A stretch of DNA of 64,000 bases. Source: an uncultured Collinsella sp. GTDB lineage: Bacteria; Actinomycetota; Coriobacteriia; Coriobacteriales; Coriobacteriaceae. The position numbers and the translations under genes are program-made. Of this stretch, positions 41,714 through 50,337 are shown in pieces (position 1 is the first letter of the stretch; each line of letters starts with the position of its first letter). The notes under the pieces are model-generated. The model was not told the DNA's origin and ran no database searches. It worked only from the letters and a program-made list of their open reading frames with translations. The DNA is taken from NCBI GenBank assembly GCA_900544135.1, contig UQTU01000009.1, positions 1 to 64,000 of the forward strand, read 5' to 3'.

Positions 41714-42523
41714 ATGATTGGAACCCGCACTTCATCGTCCTTTACCCCGCATGTCGACGTCGCCCCCGCCGACCGCCCGCTCATCCTCGTCGCGCCGCGC
41801 TGGGAAGAAGCAAAGCCGTTTTTAAGCGAGACGCTCTCCCCCAACGAGGAAATCGCCAGTGTCTTTGTCGATGCTATCCTTGCCGCCGGCGGCCTGCCGT
41901 TGCAGATGTCCATCACCGAGGACATTGAGGTTATCCGTCATTACGTCGATATCGCCGACGGCATCGCCATTCCCGGCGGCCCGGACGTCAACCCCAAGCG
42001 CTGGGGCGACGAGCGTCCGTACGACCCCACGCTGTGCTGCGAGATCCGCGACCGTTTTGAGTTTAAGCTGGTTAACGAGGTGCTTCGCGCCAAAAAGCCG
42101 CTCTTTACCACCTGCCGCGGCACGCAGCTGCTCAACGTCGCCACCGGCGGCACCCTGTGCATGGACGTGCCGAGCCTAGGTGCGCGCGAGGGTCGCACGC
42201 AGTGGCGCCATACCCACGTGCTCAACGACCCTGTGCATCCTGTCGAGGTCGTGCCGGGCTCGCTGCTGGAGCGCGCGGTTGGCGGGCACAGGCTGATCCA
42301 GACCAACTCGGCACATCACTGCTGCGTCGACCGCCTGGGCAAGAGCACGCGCCTGGTCGCCAAGGCAACCGATGGCGTACCCGAGTGCATCGAAGTCGAG
42401 GGCCAGCCTTTCTGCCTGGGCGTGCAATGGCACCCTGAGTATACGTGGCAAACGCTCGAGACCGACTTTAACCTGTGGAAGTCGTTTGTCGAGGCAGCGG
42501 CAAAGGTTAAGCGAGCCCGCTAG
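41714..42523 (+). CDS. Gamma-glutamyl-gamma-aminobutyrate hydrolase family protein (peptidase C26)
   Basis: A class I glutamine amidotransferase-like hydrolase of the PuuD/C26 group, 269 residues from the ATG at 41714. Motifs are DGIAIPGGPDVNPKRWGDE, the nucleophile elbow FTTCRGTQLLNVATGG (Cys), and VQWHPEY (His/Glu). Such enzymes cut gamma-glutamyl amide bonds. It lies 88 bases after the ABC ATPase gene in the same direction, with only a weak ribosome site. The transporter may therefore import gamma-glutamyl compounds or glutamine-like solutes that this enzyme hydrolyses; that is inference. A strong terminator closes the unit. Confidence 0.88.
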   Translation: MIGTRTSSSFTPHVDVAPADRPLILVAPRWEEAKPFLSETLSPNEEIASVFVDAILAAGGLPLQMSITEDIEVIRHYVDIADGIAIPGGPDVNPKRWGDERPYDPTLCCEIRDRFEFKLVNEVLRAKKPLFTTCRGTQLLNVATGGTLCMDVPSLGAREGRTQWRHTHVLNDPVHPVEVVPGSLLERAVGGHRLIQTNSAHHCCVDRLGKSTRLVAKATDGVPECIEVEGQPFCLGVQWHPEYTWQTLETDFNLWKSFVEAAAKVKRAR

Positions 42524-42546
42524 CTCGCGAACCACACAACAGATAA

Positions 42547-42587
42547 GGGCGCCCCGCCGGCCGCATGGTACGGCGGGGCGCCCTTTT
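42547..42587 (+). terminator. Intrinsic terminator of the ABC-transporter operon
   Basis: GGGCGCCCCGCCG at 42547-42559 pairs perfectly with CGGCGGGGCGCCC at 42571-42583, followed by TTTT. Confidence 0.92.
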
Positions 42588-42632
42588 GTGACTACATCAG
42601 CAGACTTGGGACAACCCAAGGCTCGCAAGCTC

Positions 42633-42989
42633 TTATTCAGCCACCTCGCGCAGGGCCGACATCGTGGCTGCATATTGCTGCTGCAGCGCATGCATTCCCT
42701 CACGAGCGCCGTCAACAGTATCGGCACCGCGCAGCGCTTCGGTCACCACAACCGCCGGCTCGTACAGATTGTCGAATCCCAGGTTCTGGCTCACGCCCTT
42801 GAGCGTGTGAGCTGCCATGAACGCTTCCTTGGCGTCTCCTGCCGCCATGGCGGCCTCCAGCTTGTCCATGCTCTCGTCATCCAAAAACTTGAGGGCAAAG
42901 CGGGCAAGCATTTCCTCACCCATCAGCCGAGCGCACGCGTCATCATAATTAGCGCCGATCTTCTCATACGCCTCACGCATGGAAATCAT
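42633..42989 (-). CDS. Hpt domain protein (histidine phosphotransfer)
   Basis: A stand-alone histidine phosphotransfer domain of 118 residues. The phosphorylatable His is in AAHTLKGVSQNLGF, the classic HTLKG motif at about residue 60. It is a helical bundle protein that shuttles phosphate between receiver domains. The start at 42989 follows AAAGGAG. It lies 24 bases downstream of the GGDEF-like/REC/HD-GYP gene on the same strand, so its receiver domain is the natural partner. No histidine kinase is adjacent. Confidence 0.93.
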   Translation of the reverse strand: MISMREAYEKIGANYDDACARLMGEEMLARFALKFLDDESMDKLEAAMAAGDAKEAFMAAHTLKGVSQNLGFDNLYEPAVVVTEALRGADTVDGAREGMHALQQQYAATMSALREVAE

Positions 42990-43013
42990 GAATCAAAAAC
43001 TCCTTTGGTCAAC

Positions 43014-44894
43014 CTAAATCGTGGGAAACGCGACGACGTCGGCAGGGCGCGCCAATGTTTCGGTAATACGATCTTGCACCTCGAGCAGGCAATCGAGCAG
43101 CAGCGGGTTAAAGGTGCCGCACTTACCGTCCAGGATCATCTGGATCGCCTCCTCGTGCGGGATAGCGTCCTTGTATACGCGCACGCTCGTCAGTGCATCG
43201 TACACGTCAGCCACCGAAACCACCTGCGCGGCGATGGGGATATCGTCGCCCTTAAGACCGTCGGGATAACCCCTGCCGTCCCAGCGCTCGTGGTGCCAAC
43301 GCGCAATCTGGTACGCATATTCCAAAAGCGCATTGCCGGCGTGATGGCTGCCCAGCTCGAGCAGCATGTTGGCGCCAATCGTGGTATGCGTCTTCATAAT
43401 CTCGAATTCCTCGGGCGTGAGGCGCCCGGGCTTGTTGAGGATCGCATCGTCAATCGACATCTTGCCGATATCGTGCAGCGCCGAAGCCAGGGCGATCGTG
43501 GAGCGTTCCTCATTGTCGAGGGAGATCGTGCCGCTACGCTGGACCAGATAGCCAAGCAGCAGCTCGGTCAGCTTTTCGATGTTCGTAACGTGCCTACCGC
43601 TCTCGCCGTTGCGAAGCTCCATGACGCCGGCCATGATGTCAATGAGCATGCGACTGTTCTTGACGCGCTCGTTGTACTGTTGGGACAGCAGGTTCGTCAG
43701 GCGGCGCTGTTTGGCGTACAGGCGGATGGTGTTGCTTACGCGGCGGCGCACGACACGGGAGTCAAACGGGCGGTTGATATAGTCCGAGGCGCCCAGCTCG
43801 TACGCGCGCAGAACCGCATCATCGGAATCTTCGCTCGAAATCATGATGACAGGCAGATTATCGATACCCGATCGGCGCGACAGATCGGCCAGCACCTCAA
43901 AGCCGCTTATGCCCGGCATCACAATGTCCAACAGCACGAGCGACAACTCATCGCCATAGCGGTCGACCATGTCGAGCGCCGCACGACCGTTATCGGCCTC
44001 GAGGATGCAATGCTCGTCCTTGAGCATCTCGCTGAGAATGGCTCGGTTCATCTCGGAGTCATCGGCGATAAGCACCAAAGGCTTTTCGCTTTGGAAGGCC
44101 TCGATGGAATCGACATCGGTCACGACCGTACCGGCTTTTGCCTTAGCGCGGCTCAGTAACTGAGCAGCGCGGCCAACGCCCTCATCGACCGTCTCGCCAT
44201 GAATGCGAACGCCACCAACACATGCCGTCAAGCTCACGTACTCATGGCCCGGAATAATCGTGGAATGAACGGCATCGGACACCTGATGCAGGCGACGGGT
44301 GAAGTCATCGGAGGGAATATTGGGCATGACAACCACAAACTTGTCGCAGCCATAGCGCACAAGCTCGTCAGTCGAACGAATTCCGCTGCGTATGGCTGTC
44401 GCCACAGCACCGAGCGCAAGGTCGCCGGCATGACGGCCACATGTATCGTTGAAGACCCTAAAATCATCAAGGTCGATCATCGCAACGCCGGCATTCATGC
44501 GGACGCTTCGGAGCTTTTCCTCGTAATATCGGCGATTGCGCACACTCGTCAGCACGTCGGTGTAGACAAGGTCCTCTTCTGCGGCCTCTTGCTCATCGAT
44601 CGGACGCACCATCAGCAGGACATGAGGCTCGCCCTCGACCTTCAGAGGGCGCAGGCGAGCGCGGTACTCAGTACCATCATTGAGCAGCTGCTCCGACACC
44701 TCATCGGAGTCTGCCAAGGCCTCAAGACTCGACTGACGCAGACAAGGGCAGCGATCGCCGGCGAGCAAGCAGTTAGGCTCCCTCTTAATCTGATCGGCCG
44801 ACAGCAAACGCACCACGGGGTAGGTCTTCGCGACACGGGCGACCTCGGCGGCAGCCTCCTCGTCGGTTAGATTGACCTCGTGATTATTGAGCAT
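43014..44894 (-). CDS. GGDEF-like/receiver/HD-GYP signalling protein
   Basis: A 626-residue cytosolic protein. Residues about 1-90 are an N-terminal sensory domain of unknown fold. Residues about 95-250 are a GGDEF-type domain (TDVLTSVRNRRYYEEKLR), but the signature reads RYGCDKF instead of GGDEF, so it should not make cyclic di-GMP. A REC domain follows at about 268-390 (LVLIADDSEMNRAILSEML; LVLLDIVMPG with the phospho-Asp). The C-terminal HD-GYP domain (about 400-610) has HDIGKM and HHERWDGRGYPDGLKG with intact metal ligands, so it is a likely cyclic di-GMP phosphodiesterase. The next gene encodes an Hpt protein. A degenerate GGDEF may bind GTP as an allosteric regulator; that is inference. 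Confidence 0.92.
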   Translation of the reverse strand: MLNNHEVNLTDEEAAAEVARVAKTYPVVRLLSADQIKREPNCLLAGDRCPCLRQSSLEALADSDEVSEQLLNDGTEYRARLRPLKVEGEPHVLLMVRPIDEQEAAEEDLVYTDVLTSVRNRRYYEEKLRSVRMNAGVAMIDLDDFRVFNDTCGRHAGDLALGAVATAIRSGIRSTDELVRYGCDKFVVVMPNIPSDDFTRRLHQVSDAVHSTIIPGHEYVSLTACVGGVRIHGETVDEGVGRAAQLLSRAKAKAGTVVTDVDSIEAFQSEKPLVLIADDSEMNRAILSEMLKDEHCILEADNGRAALDMVDRYGDELSLVLLDIVMPGISGFEVLADLSRRSGIDNLPVIMISSEDSDDAVLRAYELGASDYINRPFDSRVVRRRVSNTIRLYAKQRRLTNLLSQQYNERVKNSRMLIDIMAGVMELRNGESGRHVTNIEKLTELLLGYLVQRSGTISLDNEERSTIALASALHDIGKMSIDDAILNKPGRLTPEEFEIMKTHTTIGANMLLELGSHHAGNALLEYAYQIARWHHERWDGRGYPDGLKGDDIPIAAQVVSVADVYDALTSVRVYKDAIPHEEAIQMILDGKCGTFNPLLLDCLLEVQDRITETLARPADVVAFPTI

Positions 44895-45105
44895 ATGGGG
44901 CCCTTTCGATAGTTTCGCATGGTAGCGGTGGGTTCCAAATGCTACAAGGGTAACACCTTGTCGATGCAGGTAAGTACGTGAATGCTGTTACATTTTTATG
45001 AGTTGGCAGGCGGCGCGATTGAAGTCGCAGACGTGAGGTTTTGAGCACATTTGTTAACACGGCCGAAACGTTTGCGGGTGAAGCCTGCTTTGGCCATTGC
45101 GGGTG

Positions 45106-45903
45106 TTAGAGCCCCAGGATGCCACGGACAGCCCGGGCAGCCGCTGCCGGGCGATCGCGCAGACCGTTATGCGCGCCCGGGATCGTCACGAGAGGGCAAT
45201 CGAGATATTCGGCAGCCGCTCGCGTGCCAGCCTCGCGGGGCGTGCCAATCGAGAGCTCGCCCAGGAGCACGGCGGCCACCGTTTTTGACGCGCGAACGCT
45301 ATTCCAATCGGGAACGCAGGTCATAGTAATCCCGTATTCGTTCGCCATAAAGCAACGACCATTGCGCAGGGCATGTTTGACTTCCGCTTCGGTCGTCCCA
45401 GGAGCCTCGGGGTCCAAGTCGCCGAGGGCTCCCAAGAAAAGCCGGAGCGCCCTTGAAACCTTTCCAGTCGCAATCATATCGAGCAAAACCGGAGCTGCGC
45501 CCATACCGACGCCTTCGGCCGACACAGCCGGCTCATGCAGAATCGTACGGGCGACGAGATGGGGTTCGGTGCGGAGAAGCTCCAGCGCCACCAACGTACC
45601 GGCGCTATGCGCAAGCACATTTGCCGGAGCGCCAACGTGTTCGATCACGGCCTGCAGGTCGGCGGCCTGTGCGGCAAGATCATAGCTGCCGTCTGCCGCA
45701 TCGCTGCTGCCACCGCAGCCGCGGCGGTCGTAGGCAATTACGCGGTAGTTGCGGCTGAGCTCACAAGCGATACCGTCGAAAAATGTGCCGTCGACACAAG
45801 CGCCGTGCACGCACACCAAGGCGGGCGTATCGGACGATACAACCGGGCCGGCATACTCGCGACAGGCGATCGTGGTGCCCGCATTCTCAACCGTAAAATC
45901 CAT
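45106..45903 (-). CDS. Alpha/beta hydrolase
   Basis: An alpha/beta-hydrolase of 265 residues. The oxyanion-hole HG is in LVCVHGACVDGTFFDGIA, and the nucleophile elbow is NVLAHSAGTLVALELL (GxSxG replaced by HSAG). The YDRRGCGGSSDAADGSYDL region and a late His in GAHNGLRDRP complete the triad set. Its substrate is unknown. The ribosome site is weak (GGGAACACAGT before the ATG). The 210 bases between it and the HD-GYP gene contain no recognised feature. A nucleophile elbow starting AHSAG is a minor departure from the usual GHSxG. Confidence 0.88.
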   Translation of the reverse strand: MDFTVENAGTTIACREYAGPVVSSDTPALVCVHGACVDGTFFDGIACELSRNYRVIAYDRRGCGGSSDAADGSYDLAAQAADLQAVIEHVGAPANVLAHSAGTLVALELLRTEPHLVARTILHEPAVSAEGVGMGAAPVLLDMIATGKVSRALRLFLGALGDLDPEAPGTTEAEVKHALRNGRCFMANEYGITMTCVPDWNSVRASKTVAAVLLGELSIGTPREAGTRAAAEYLDCPLVTIPGAHNGLRDRPAAAARAVRGILGL

Positions 45904-46122
45904 ACTGTGTTCCCATCGTCAATGCCCATCCAGTTGCCCGTCAGTACGGTTGGATAGACCCGCATTGCTTTACGCTTTGTTAACAGATTAACTGTACCCG
46001 ACCTGAGGCTTTTCATGGCACGGCATAATGAGCGACGTGCAAAAACGAAACTTGTAAAGCAAGAGCCCGCACCTTGCTTCGGAGCCGATGCTATGCTTAG
46101 GCACAATTGTCTTGAGGAGCAT

Positions 46123-46905
46123 ATGTCTATGTCTACGTTTTTGAATGCCAGCCCCATCTTTGGACCGGTGCGCAGCCGCCGCCTTGGTCTCTCGCTCGGC
46201 GTCAACATGATGCCGGCCAGCGGCAAAATCTGCACGTTCGACTGCATTTACTGCGAAAACGGCCTCAACGCCGAGCGTCCCTGCCACGAGCCGTATAACA
46301 CGGCTGCCGTGGTGCTCGACGCGCTCGAGGCAAAGCTGCGCGAGATGGCAGCCGAGGGCGAGCTCCCCGATGTGATCACCTTCGCAGGCAACGGCGAGCC
46401 CACCGCCGCGCCGGAGTTTCCGCAGGCCATCGCCGGTGCCGTCGCACTGCGCGACGAACTTGCCCCAAGCACCAAGATTGCTGTGCTCTCCAACGGCACG
46501 CGCGCCGACCGTCCCCAGGTACACGATGCGCTCATGATGGTCGACGACAACATTCTTAAGCTCGATACGGTCGACCCGGCGTTTATCCAGCTGCTCGACC
46601 AGCCCGTTGGCCCCTACGACGTCGAGCACCAGATCGAGACGTTCGCAAGCTTTGACGGTCACGTTATTATCCAGACGATCTTTTTGACCGGCGAGTATCA
46701 GGGCAAGCCCATCGACAACACCGGCGAGGAGTACGTTGCCCCCTGGCTCGCGGCGCTTGAGCGCATTCGCCCGCAAGAAGCGACCATCTACACGGTGGCG
46801 CGCGAGACACCGGTCGCCGGCCTTGCTAAAGCGGCGCCCGAGGTGCTCGACGCCATTGCCGCGCGCGTCCAAGCCCTCGGCATTCCCTGCCAGGTGAGCT
46901 ACTAG
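46123..46905 (+). CDS. Radical SAM protein
   Basis: This enzyme binds a 4Fe-4S cluster through CTFDCIYCENG (CxxxCxxC) and cleaves S-adenosylmethionine. The 260-residue protein has GNGEPT (TFAGNGEPTAAPEFPQAIAG) after the cluster, a pattern in activating-type or wyosine-like radical SAM proteins. The start is the ATG at 46123, with GAGGAGCAT in front; in-frame codons further upstream have no such site. The reaction is not predictable from sequence. The downstream gene is map, beyond a hairpin repeat. Confidence 0.85.
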   Translation: MSMSTFLNASPIFGPVRSRRLGLSLGVNMMPASGKICTFDCIYCENGLNAERPCHEPYNTAAVVLDALEAKLREMAAEGELPDVITFAGNGEPTAAPEFPQAIAGAVALRDELAPSTKIAVLSNGTRADRPQVHDALMMVDDNILKLDTVDPAFIQLLDQPVGPYDVEHQIETFASFDGHVIIQTIFLTGEYQGKPIDNTGEEYVAPWLAALERIRPQEATIYTVARETPVAGLAKAAPEVLDAIAARVQALGIPCQVSY

Positions 46906-46946
46906 CAAAACCACGCAGCAGCTAGTGCCCGCCATCCCGCCCCATC

Positions 46947-47013
46947 AGTTGCGGTGATATAGTTCCTATTTGTGCTGTTAAACCGCTTAAATCGGAACTA
47001 TATCACCGCAACT
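46947..47013. repeat. Inverted repeat, GTTGCGGTG hairpin family, copy 2
   Basis: Perfect 20-bp arms, AGTTGCGGTGATATAGTTCC at 46947-46966 and its complement at 46994-47013. Compared with copy 1 (2550-2616), an A-to-T change in the left arm is matched by the T-to-A change in the right arm, which preserves pairing. It lies between the radical SAM gene and map. Confidence 0.88.
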
Positions 47014-47065
47014 TTTATGGACGCGTGGGTGGGCTATACTAGCTGCGAATGAAAGGAAGTTAGCC

Positions 47066-47953
47066 ATGTTTGACAATGGACCCGTGCCCGGCCGCAACGA
47101 TGCTTGCTGGTGCGGCAGCGGCAAAAAATACAAGAAATGCCATAGCGCCTTCGACGAGCGCCTCGAGCGCCTGTGGGAGGAGGGCTGGGAGGTTCTGCCT
47201 CGCACGCTCTACAAGACGCCCGCCGATATCGAGGGCATCAAGCGCTCGGCGGCTATCAACGTGGGCGTGCTCGACTACGTGGGCGAGCACATTGCCGCGG
47301 GCATGACCACCAACCAAATCGACCAGATGATCTACGACTACACCATCGAACACGGTGGCACGCCGGCCGACCTCAACTACGAGGGCTATCCCAAGAGCGT
47401 GTGCACCTCGATCAACGACGTGGTCTGCCACGGTATCCCCTGCGATACGGACGTGCTGCACGAGGGCGACATCATCAACGTGGACTGCTCCACGATCTTG
47501 GACGGCTACTTTAGCGACTCGAGCCGTATGTTCTGCATCGGCGAAGTCTCGGCCGAGCGCCAGCGCCTGGTCGACGTCACCCGCGCCAGCGTGGAGGCGG
47601 GTCTGGCGGCCGTCAAGCCGTGGCTGCCGCTATCCGTGATGGCCGAGGCCGTGCAAAAGACGGTCGAGGACGCCGGCTTTAGCGTGGTGCGCGAGTACGG
47701 CGGACACGGCATCGGTAAGGAGTTCCACGAGGACCCGTTTGTGGGCTTTACCACCGAGGCGCCCGATGTAGACACCATCATGGCTCCGGGCATGGTCTTT
47801 ACCATCGAGCCCATGGTCAACGCCGGAGCGCCCGACATCAAGATTAGCAAGGGTGACGGTTGGTGCGTGCGCACCAAGGACGGCAGCGATTCGGCCCAGT
47901 GCGAGGTACAGCTCGTGGTGACCGAGGACGGCTACGAGCTGCTGAGCTGGTAG
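47066..47953 (+). CDS. map: Type I methionine aminopeptidase with an N-terminal SEC-C zinc motif
   Basis: This enzyme removes the initiator methionine from nascent proteins at the ribosome. It is 295 residues. The metal-ligand pattern is present: NVDCSTILDGYFSDSSRMF (two Asp), GGHGIGKEFHEDP (His), FTIEPMVNAG (Glu) and a C-terminal Glu (AQCEVQLVVTEDGYELL). Residues 8-28 form a SEC-C-like zinc motif (GRNDACWCGSGKKYKKC), an extension found in some bacterial MetAPs that may help ribosome docking. AAAGGAAG upstream of the ATG supports the start. Confidence 0.95.
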   Translation: MFDNGPVPGRNDACWCGSGKKYKKCHSAFDERLERLWEEGWEVLPRTLYKTPADIEGIKRSAAINVGVLDYVGEHIAAGMTTNQIDQMIYDYTIEHGGTPADLNYEGYPKSVCTSINDVVCHGIPCDTDVLHEGDIINVDCSTILDGYFSDSSRMFCIGEVSAERQRLVDVTRASVEAGLAAVKPWLPLSVMAEAVQKTVEDAGFSVVREYGGHGIGKEFHEDPFVGFTTEAPDVDTIMAPGMVFTIEPMVNAGAPDIKISKGDGWCVRTKDGSDSAQCEVQLVVTEDGYELLSW

Positions 47954-47962
47954 CCGTGGATG

Positions 47963-48006
47963 CGCCGGATGCTGACGGGCACGCTCGTCTAGCATCCGGC
48001 GTTTTT
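47963..48006 (+). terminator. Intrinsic terminator of map
   Basis: CGCCGGATGCT at 47963-47973 pairs with AGCATCCGGCG at 47991-48001 and is followed by TTTTT. Confidence 0.9.
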
Positions 48007-48023
48007 GTTTGAACGTTTTGCCT

Positions 48024-48064
48024 GATAAAACCCGCCAAAATAAACCTGTCCCTTTTTGGCGGGT
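48024..48064 (-). repeat. Dispersed hairpin repeat (AACCTGCC family), copy 3
   Basis: GATAAAACCCGCC...GGCGGGT: the third stem base is C opposite G instead of T opposite A, so the stem is fully compensated. It lies between the map terminator and the 2-hydroxyacid dehydrogenase gene. Confidence 0.85.
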
Positions 48065-48083
48065 CAAGCGGAAAGGACTGCTT

Positions 48084-49019
48084 GTGAACATCTTGGTTTT
48101 GCTGCCCGTCAACGACCGCCATCGCGCAATTCTTGAGTCGAGCGCTCCGGGCGAGGACTTTATCTACACGAGCGCCGACGCTATCACGCGCGAACAAGTC
48201 GCCAACGCCGACGTGATCTTGGGCAACATAGACCCTGCCCTACTTACCGCATGCGAGCACCTCCAGCTGCTGCAACTACAGACCGCGGGCTATGACGATT
48301 ACTTGGCTGCCGGCACCGTGCCAGCCGACGCCAAACTGTCTTGCTCGGTGGGCGCCTACGGCCAGGCCGTGAGCGAGCACATGTTTGCCATGGTCCTTTC
48401 CATGATGAAGCGCCTGCCCGGCTATCACGACTTGCAGCGCGAACATCGCTGGGAGGATTTGGGGCCAGTTACCTCGCTCAAAAACGCCAACGTGCTGGTG
48501 CTGGGCGCGGGCGATATCGGCGGTCACTTTGCCACGCTCTGCCGCGGCATGGGCGCGCACGTCCGCGGCATCAAGCGCCATCCACTCGTCTACCCCATTG
48601 TGTTTGAGGACATGGACGGCATGGACGCCCTACCTGAGCGCCTGGCAGAGGCCGACATCGTCGCATCCTTTATGCCGAGCACGCCCGAGACCCGCGGTCT
48701 GGCGAACGCCGAGTTCTTTGCCGCGATGAAACCAGGTGCCTTCTTTGCCAACGGCGGCCGCGGCGACCTTGTGGTCACCGATGACTTGGTTGCCGCTCTG
48801 GAGTCGGGACATCTCGCCGGCGCCGCGGTCGACGTCACCGACCCCGAACCGCTGCCCGCGACAAGCCCCCTGTGGGATGCGCCCAACATGCTCATCACGC
48901 CGCACGTCTCCGGCTGGTTCCACCTGGCAGCCACGCTCAACAACGTCGTCGACATCGCCGCGGAGAATCTGCGTCACCTGCAGGCCGGTGAAACCCTACG
49001 CTGCTGGATCGAGCACTAA
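48084..49019 (+). CDS. NAD-dependent 2-hydroxyacid dehydrogenase
   Basis: A D-isomer-specific 2-hydroxyacid dehydrogenase family protein of 311 residues. The NAD-binding motif is VLGAGDIGGHFATLCRGMG (GxGxxG). The catalytic residues lie in ANGGRGDLVVTDDL (Arg), the conserved Glu in DVTDPEPLPATSPLW, and His in ITPHVSGWFHLA. The start is a GTG at 48084 with AAAGGA; upstream frame is repeat sequence. The substrate (a 2-hydroxy or 2-keto acid) is uncertain. Confidence 0.88.
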   Translation: MNILVLLPVNDRHRAILESSAPGEDFIYTSADAITREQVANADVILGNIDPALLTACEHLQLLQLQTAGYDDYLAAGTVPADAKLSCSVGAYGQAVSEHMFAMVLSMMKRLPGYHDLQREHRWEDLGPVTSLKNANVLVLGAGDIGGHFATLCRGMGAHVRGIKRHPLVYPIVFEDMDGMDALPERLAEADIVASFMPSTPETRGLANAEFFAAMKPGAFFANGGRGDLVVTDDLVAALESGHLAGAAVDVTDPEPLPATSPLWDAPNMLITPHVSGWFHLAATLNNVVDIAAENLRHLQAGETLRCWIEH

Positions 49020-49021
49020 TT

Positions 49022-49049
49022 GTTCCGGCGTTTTGCCAAACGCCGGAAC
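49022..49049. terminator. Perfect hairpin after the dehydrogenase gene
   Basis: GTTCCGGCGTTT pairs perfectly with AAACGCCGGAAC around TGCC, starting three bases after the stop. There is no T-run on either strand beyond it, so it is a 3' end stabiliser or a weak terminator. Confidence 0.55.
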
Positions 49050-49161
49050 CCCTCGACGCTGCGAGCCCGCCAGAGCGGCAATCTGCCTTTCAACTTCGGC
49101 GGCATGACCGGAAGGTCAATGCCGCCTTGTTTCAAGGCACCTTACTCGCCCAGACGGGCTC

Positions 49162-49240
49162 TCGCTGACTTTTGTTCGACCTGTAGGGACTGGCTGGCGC
49201 GGCCCTGCCTGGGGGCATTCGCTGACTTTTGTTCGACCTG
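49162..49240. repeat. 22-bp direct repeat pair
   Basis: The identical 22 bases TCGCTGACTTTTGTTCGACC plus TG occur at 49162-49183 and 49219-49240. The region 49050-49256 otherwise holds no gene that I can recognise. It may be a relic of a repeat element. Confidence 0.7.
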
Positions 49241-49256
49241 CGAGTTCTTCAAATTG

Positions 49257-49748
49257 CTAGAGCGTTGCTAAGTAATTCTTTGCGTCTTCTACGCTCATTG
49301 CTGCAACGGGTGCGTGTGAACAGAGTTTGGCATCGTTGGTGACCAGGAGATCTGCCTTTGCGCGCATTGCCGCAGCGATGATTAAATCGTCTTCGTAATC
49401 GCTATGGAGATTACGCTGCTTGCTCGCCATCCATATGTCACTCAGGTTGCAGGGTACCGGCGTGGCAAGTTGCGACAACACGTCAAGGCAATCCCATGCA
49501 AGTGATGTCGCCGCCATGGCGGCATCTTGGGACAGTGAGCCATGCTCGCGCCGATACCATGCCTTATGTTCGCTTGAAATCAAATAGAACAGGTCTTTGG
49601 ACGATGTCACCGCATACAGCAAATCCACCTGCGCCGTGCATGCATCGCGTAAAAACTCAATCGCCACCGAACGACCACGTCGTGAGGGAATGAAGTAATC
49701 GAGCCACACATTGGTGTCAACCAAGATGCGCTTTGGAGCCTCACTCAT
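49257..49748 (-). CDS. PIN-domain toxin (VapC-like)
   Basis: A 163-residue PIN-domain ribonuclease; family members cut tRNA or other RNA with Mg. The acidic residues are LVDTNVWLDYF (Asp), a middle Glu in the HKAWYRREHGS region, then SDYEDDLIIAAAMRAKADLLVTND (Asp/Glu). It starts at 49748 and overlaps the upstream antitoxin gene by 8 bases, so they are translationally coupled. Together they are a type II toxin-antitoxin pair, here with a RelB/DinJ-type antitoxin; PIN toxins more often pair with VapB. Confidence 0.88.
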   Translation of the reverse strand: MSEAPKRILVDTNVWLDYFIPSRRGRSVAIEFLRDACTAQVDLLYAVTSSKDLFYLISSEHKAWYRREHGSLSQDAAMAATSLAWDCLDVLSQLATPVPCNLSDIWMASKQRNLHSDYEDDLIIAAAMRAKADLLVTNDAKLCSHAPVAAMSVEDAKNYLATL

Positions 49749-50121
49749 AGAGCCAGCTCATCTCCTCGCCATAGCGATCCGCATAGGCATTCCGTTTGAG
49801 CTCTTCGTCGTCCGATGGCTGAGCCCTGATCATATCGATTCCCGACTCATGGCAAGCGGCAGCGAACAGCTTCGATCCTTGATCGATGAGTTCGAGTTTG
49901 CGTTTGGCGGCCTTTTCGCGCTCGCGCTGTTCCGTCCGGGCACGACTGGGCAGAAGGATATCCTCGAGCGCACCGGGGCGATCGGCCAGCGACGCTGCAA
50001 GCTGCCAGAGCGCTCGCACCGCTTGACTCGGCGTCATACCGGCCCTGGAAAGAGCGGCGTCCCCACTCCTTTTAAGATCGGCATCGAGACGCACGTTGAT
50101 CTGAGCGGCTGTTGTGGTCAT
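49741..50121 (-). CDS. RelB/DinJ-type antitoxin
   Basis: The N-terminal ribbon-helix-helix is TTTAAQINVRLDADLKRSGDAALSRAGMTPSQAVRALWQLAASL, the RelB/DinJ pattern. The remaining 80 residues are charged (ARTEQREREKAAKRKLELIDQG) and should wrap the PIN toxin. Length 126 residues is longer than the usual 80-90. AGGAGGGGTC upstream fixes the start at 50121. It would bind its own promoter. The 200 bases upstream contain the terminator and repeat of the neighbouring unit. Confidence 0.85.
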   Translation of the reverse strand: MTTTAAQINVRLDADLKRSGDAALSRAGMTPSQAVRALWQLAASLADRPGALEDILLPSRARTEQREREKAAKRKLELIDQGSKLFAAACHESGIDMIRAQPSDDEELKRNAYADRYGEEMSWLYE

Positions 50122-50215
50122 GACCCCTCCTTAATACTTCAAAACTATCATAAAACTCTATGGTAGATACGTAAAGCATGTATAGCATTTACAAGCATCA
50201 GCCGTACTCTGTACA

Positions 50216-50251
50216 CAAAAAGCCGCCGAGGCACACTGCACCTCGGCGGCT
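50216..50251 (-). terminator. Intrinsic terminator of the M18 peptidase gene
   Basis: On the minus strand AGCCGCCGAGG pairs with CCTCGGCGGCT and is followed by TTTTT. It lies 85 bases beyond the M18 stop and 95 bases before the antitoxin gene. Confidence 0.85.
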
Positions 50252-50295
50252 ACGCATCACCAATCCAGTTCGGTTTCACCCTTTGCATTCGCCCA

Positions 50296-50337
50296 GATAA
50301 AACCTACCAAAATTAACATCCCCTTTTGGTAGGTTTT
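50296..50337 (-). repeat. Dispersed hairpin repeat (AACCTGCC family), copy 4
   Basis: GATAAAACCTACC...GGTAGGTTTTA. The stem base is A opposite T where copy 2 has G opposite C, again compensated. The last TTA at 50336-50338 gives the TAA stop of the M18 peptidase gene. Confidence 0.85.
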
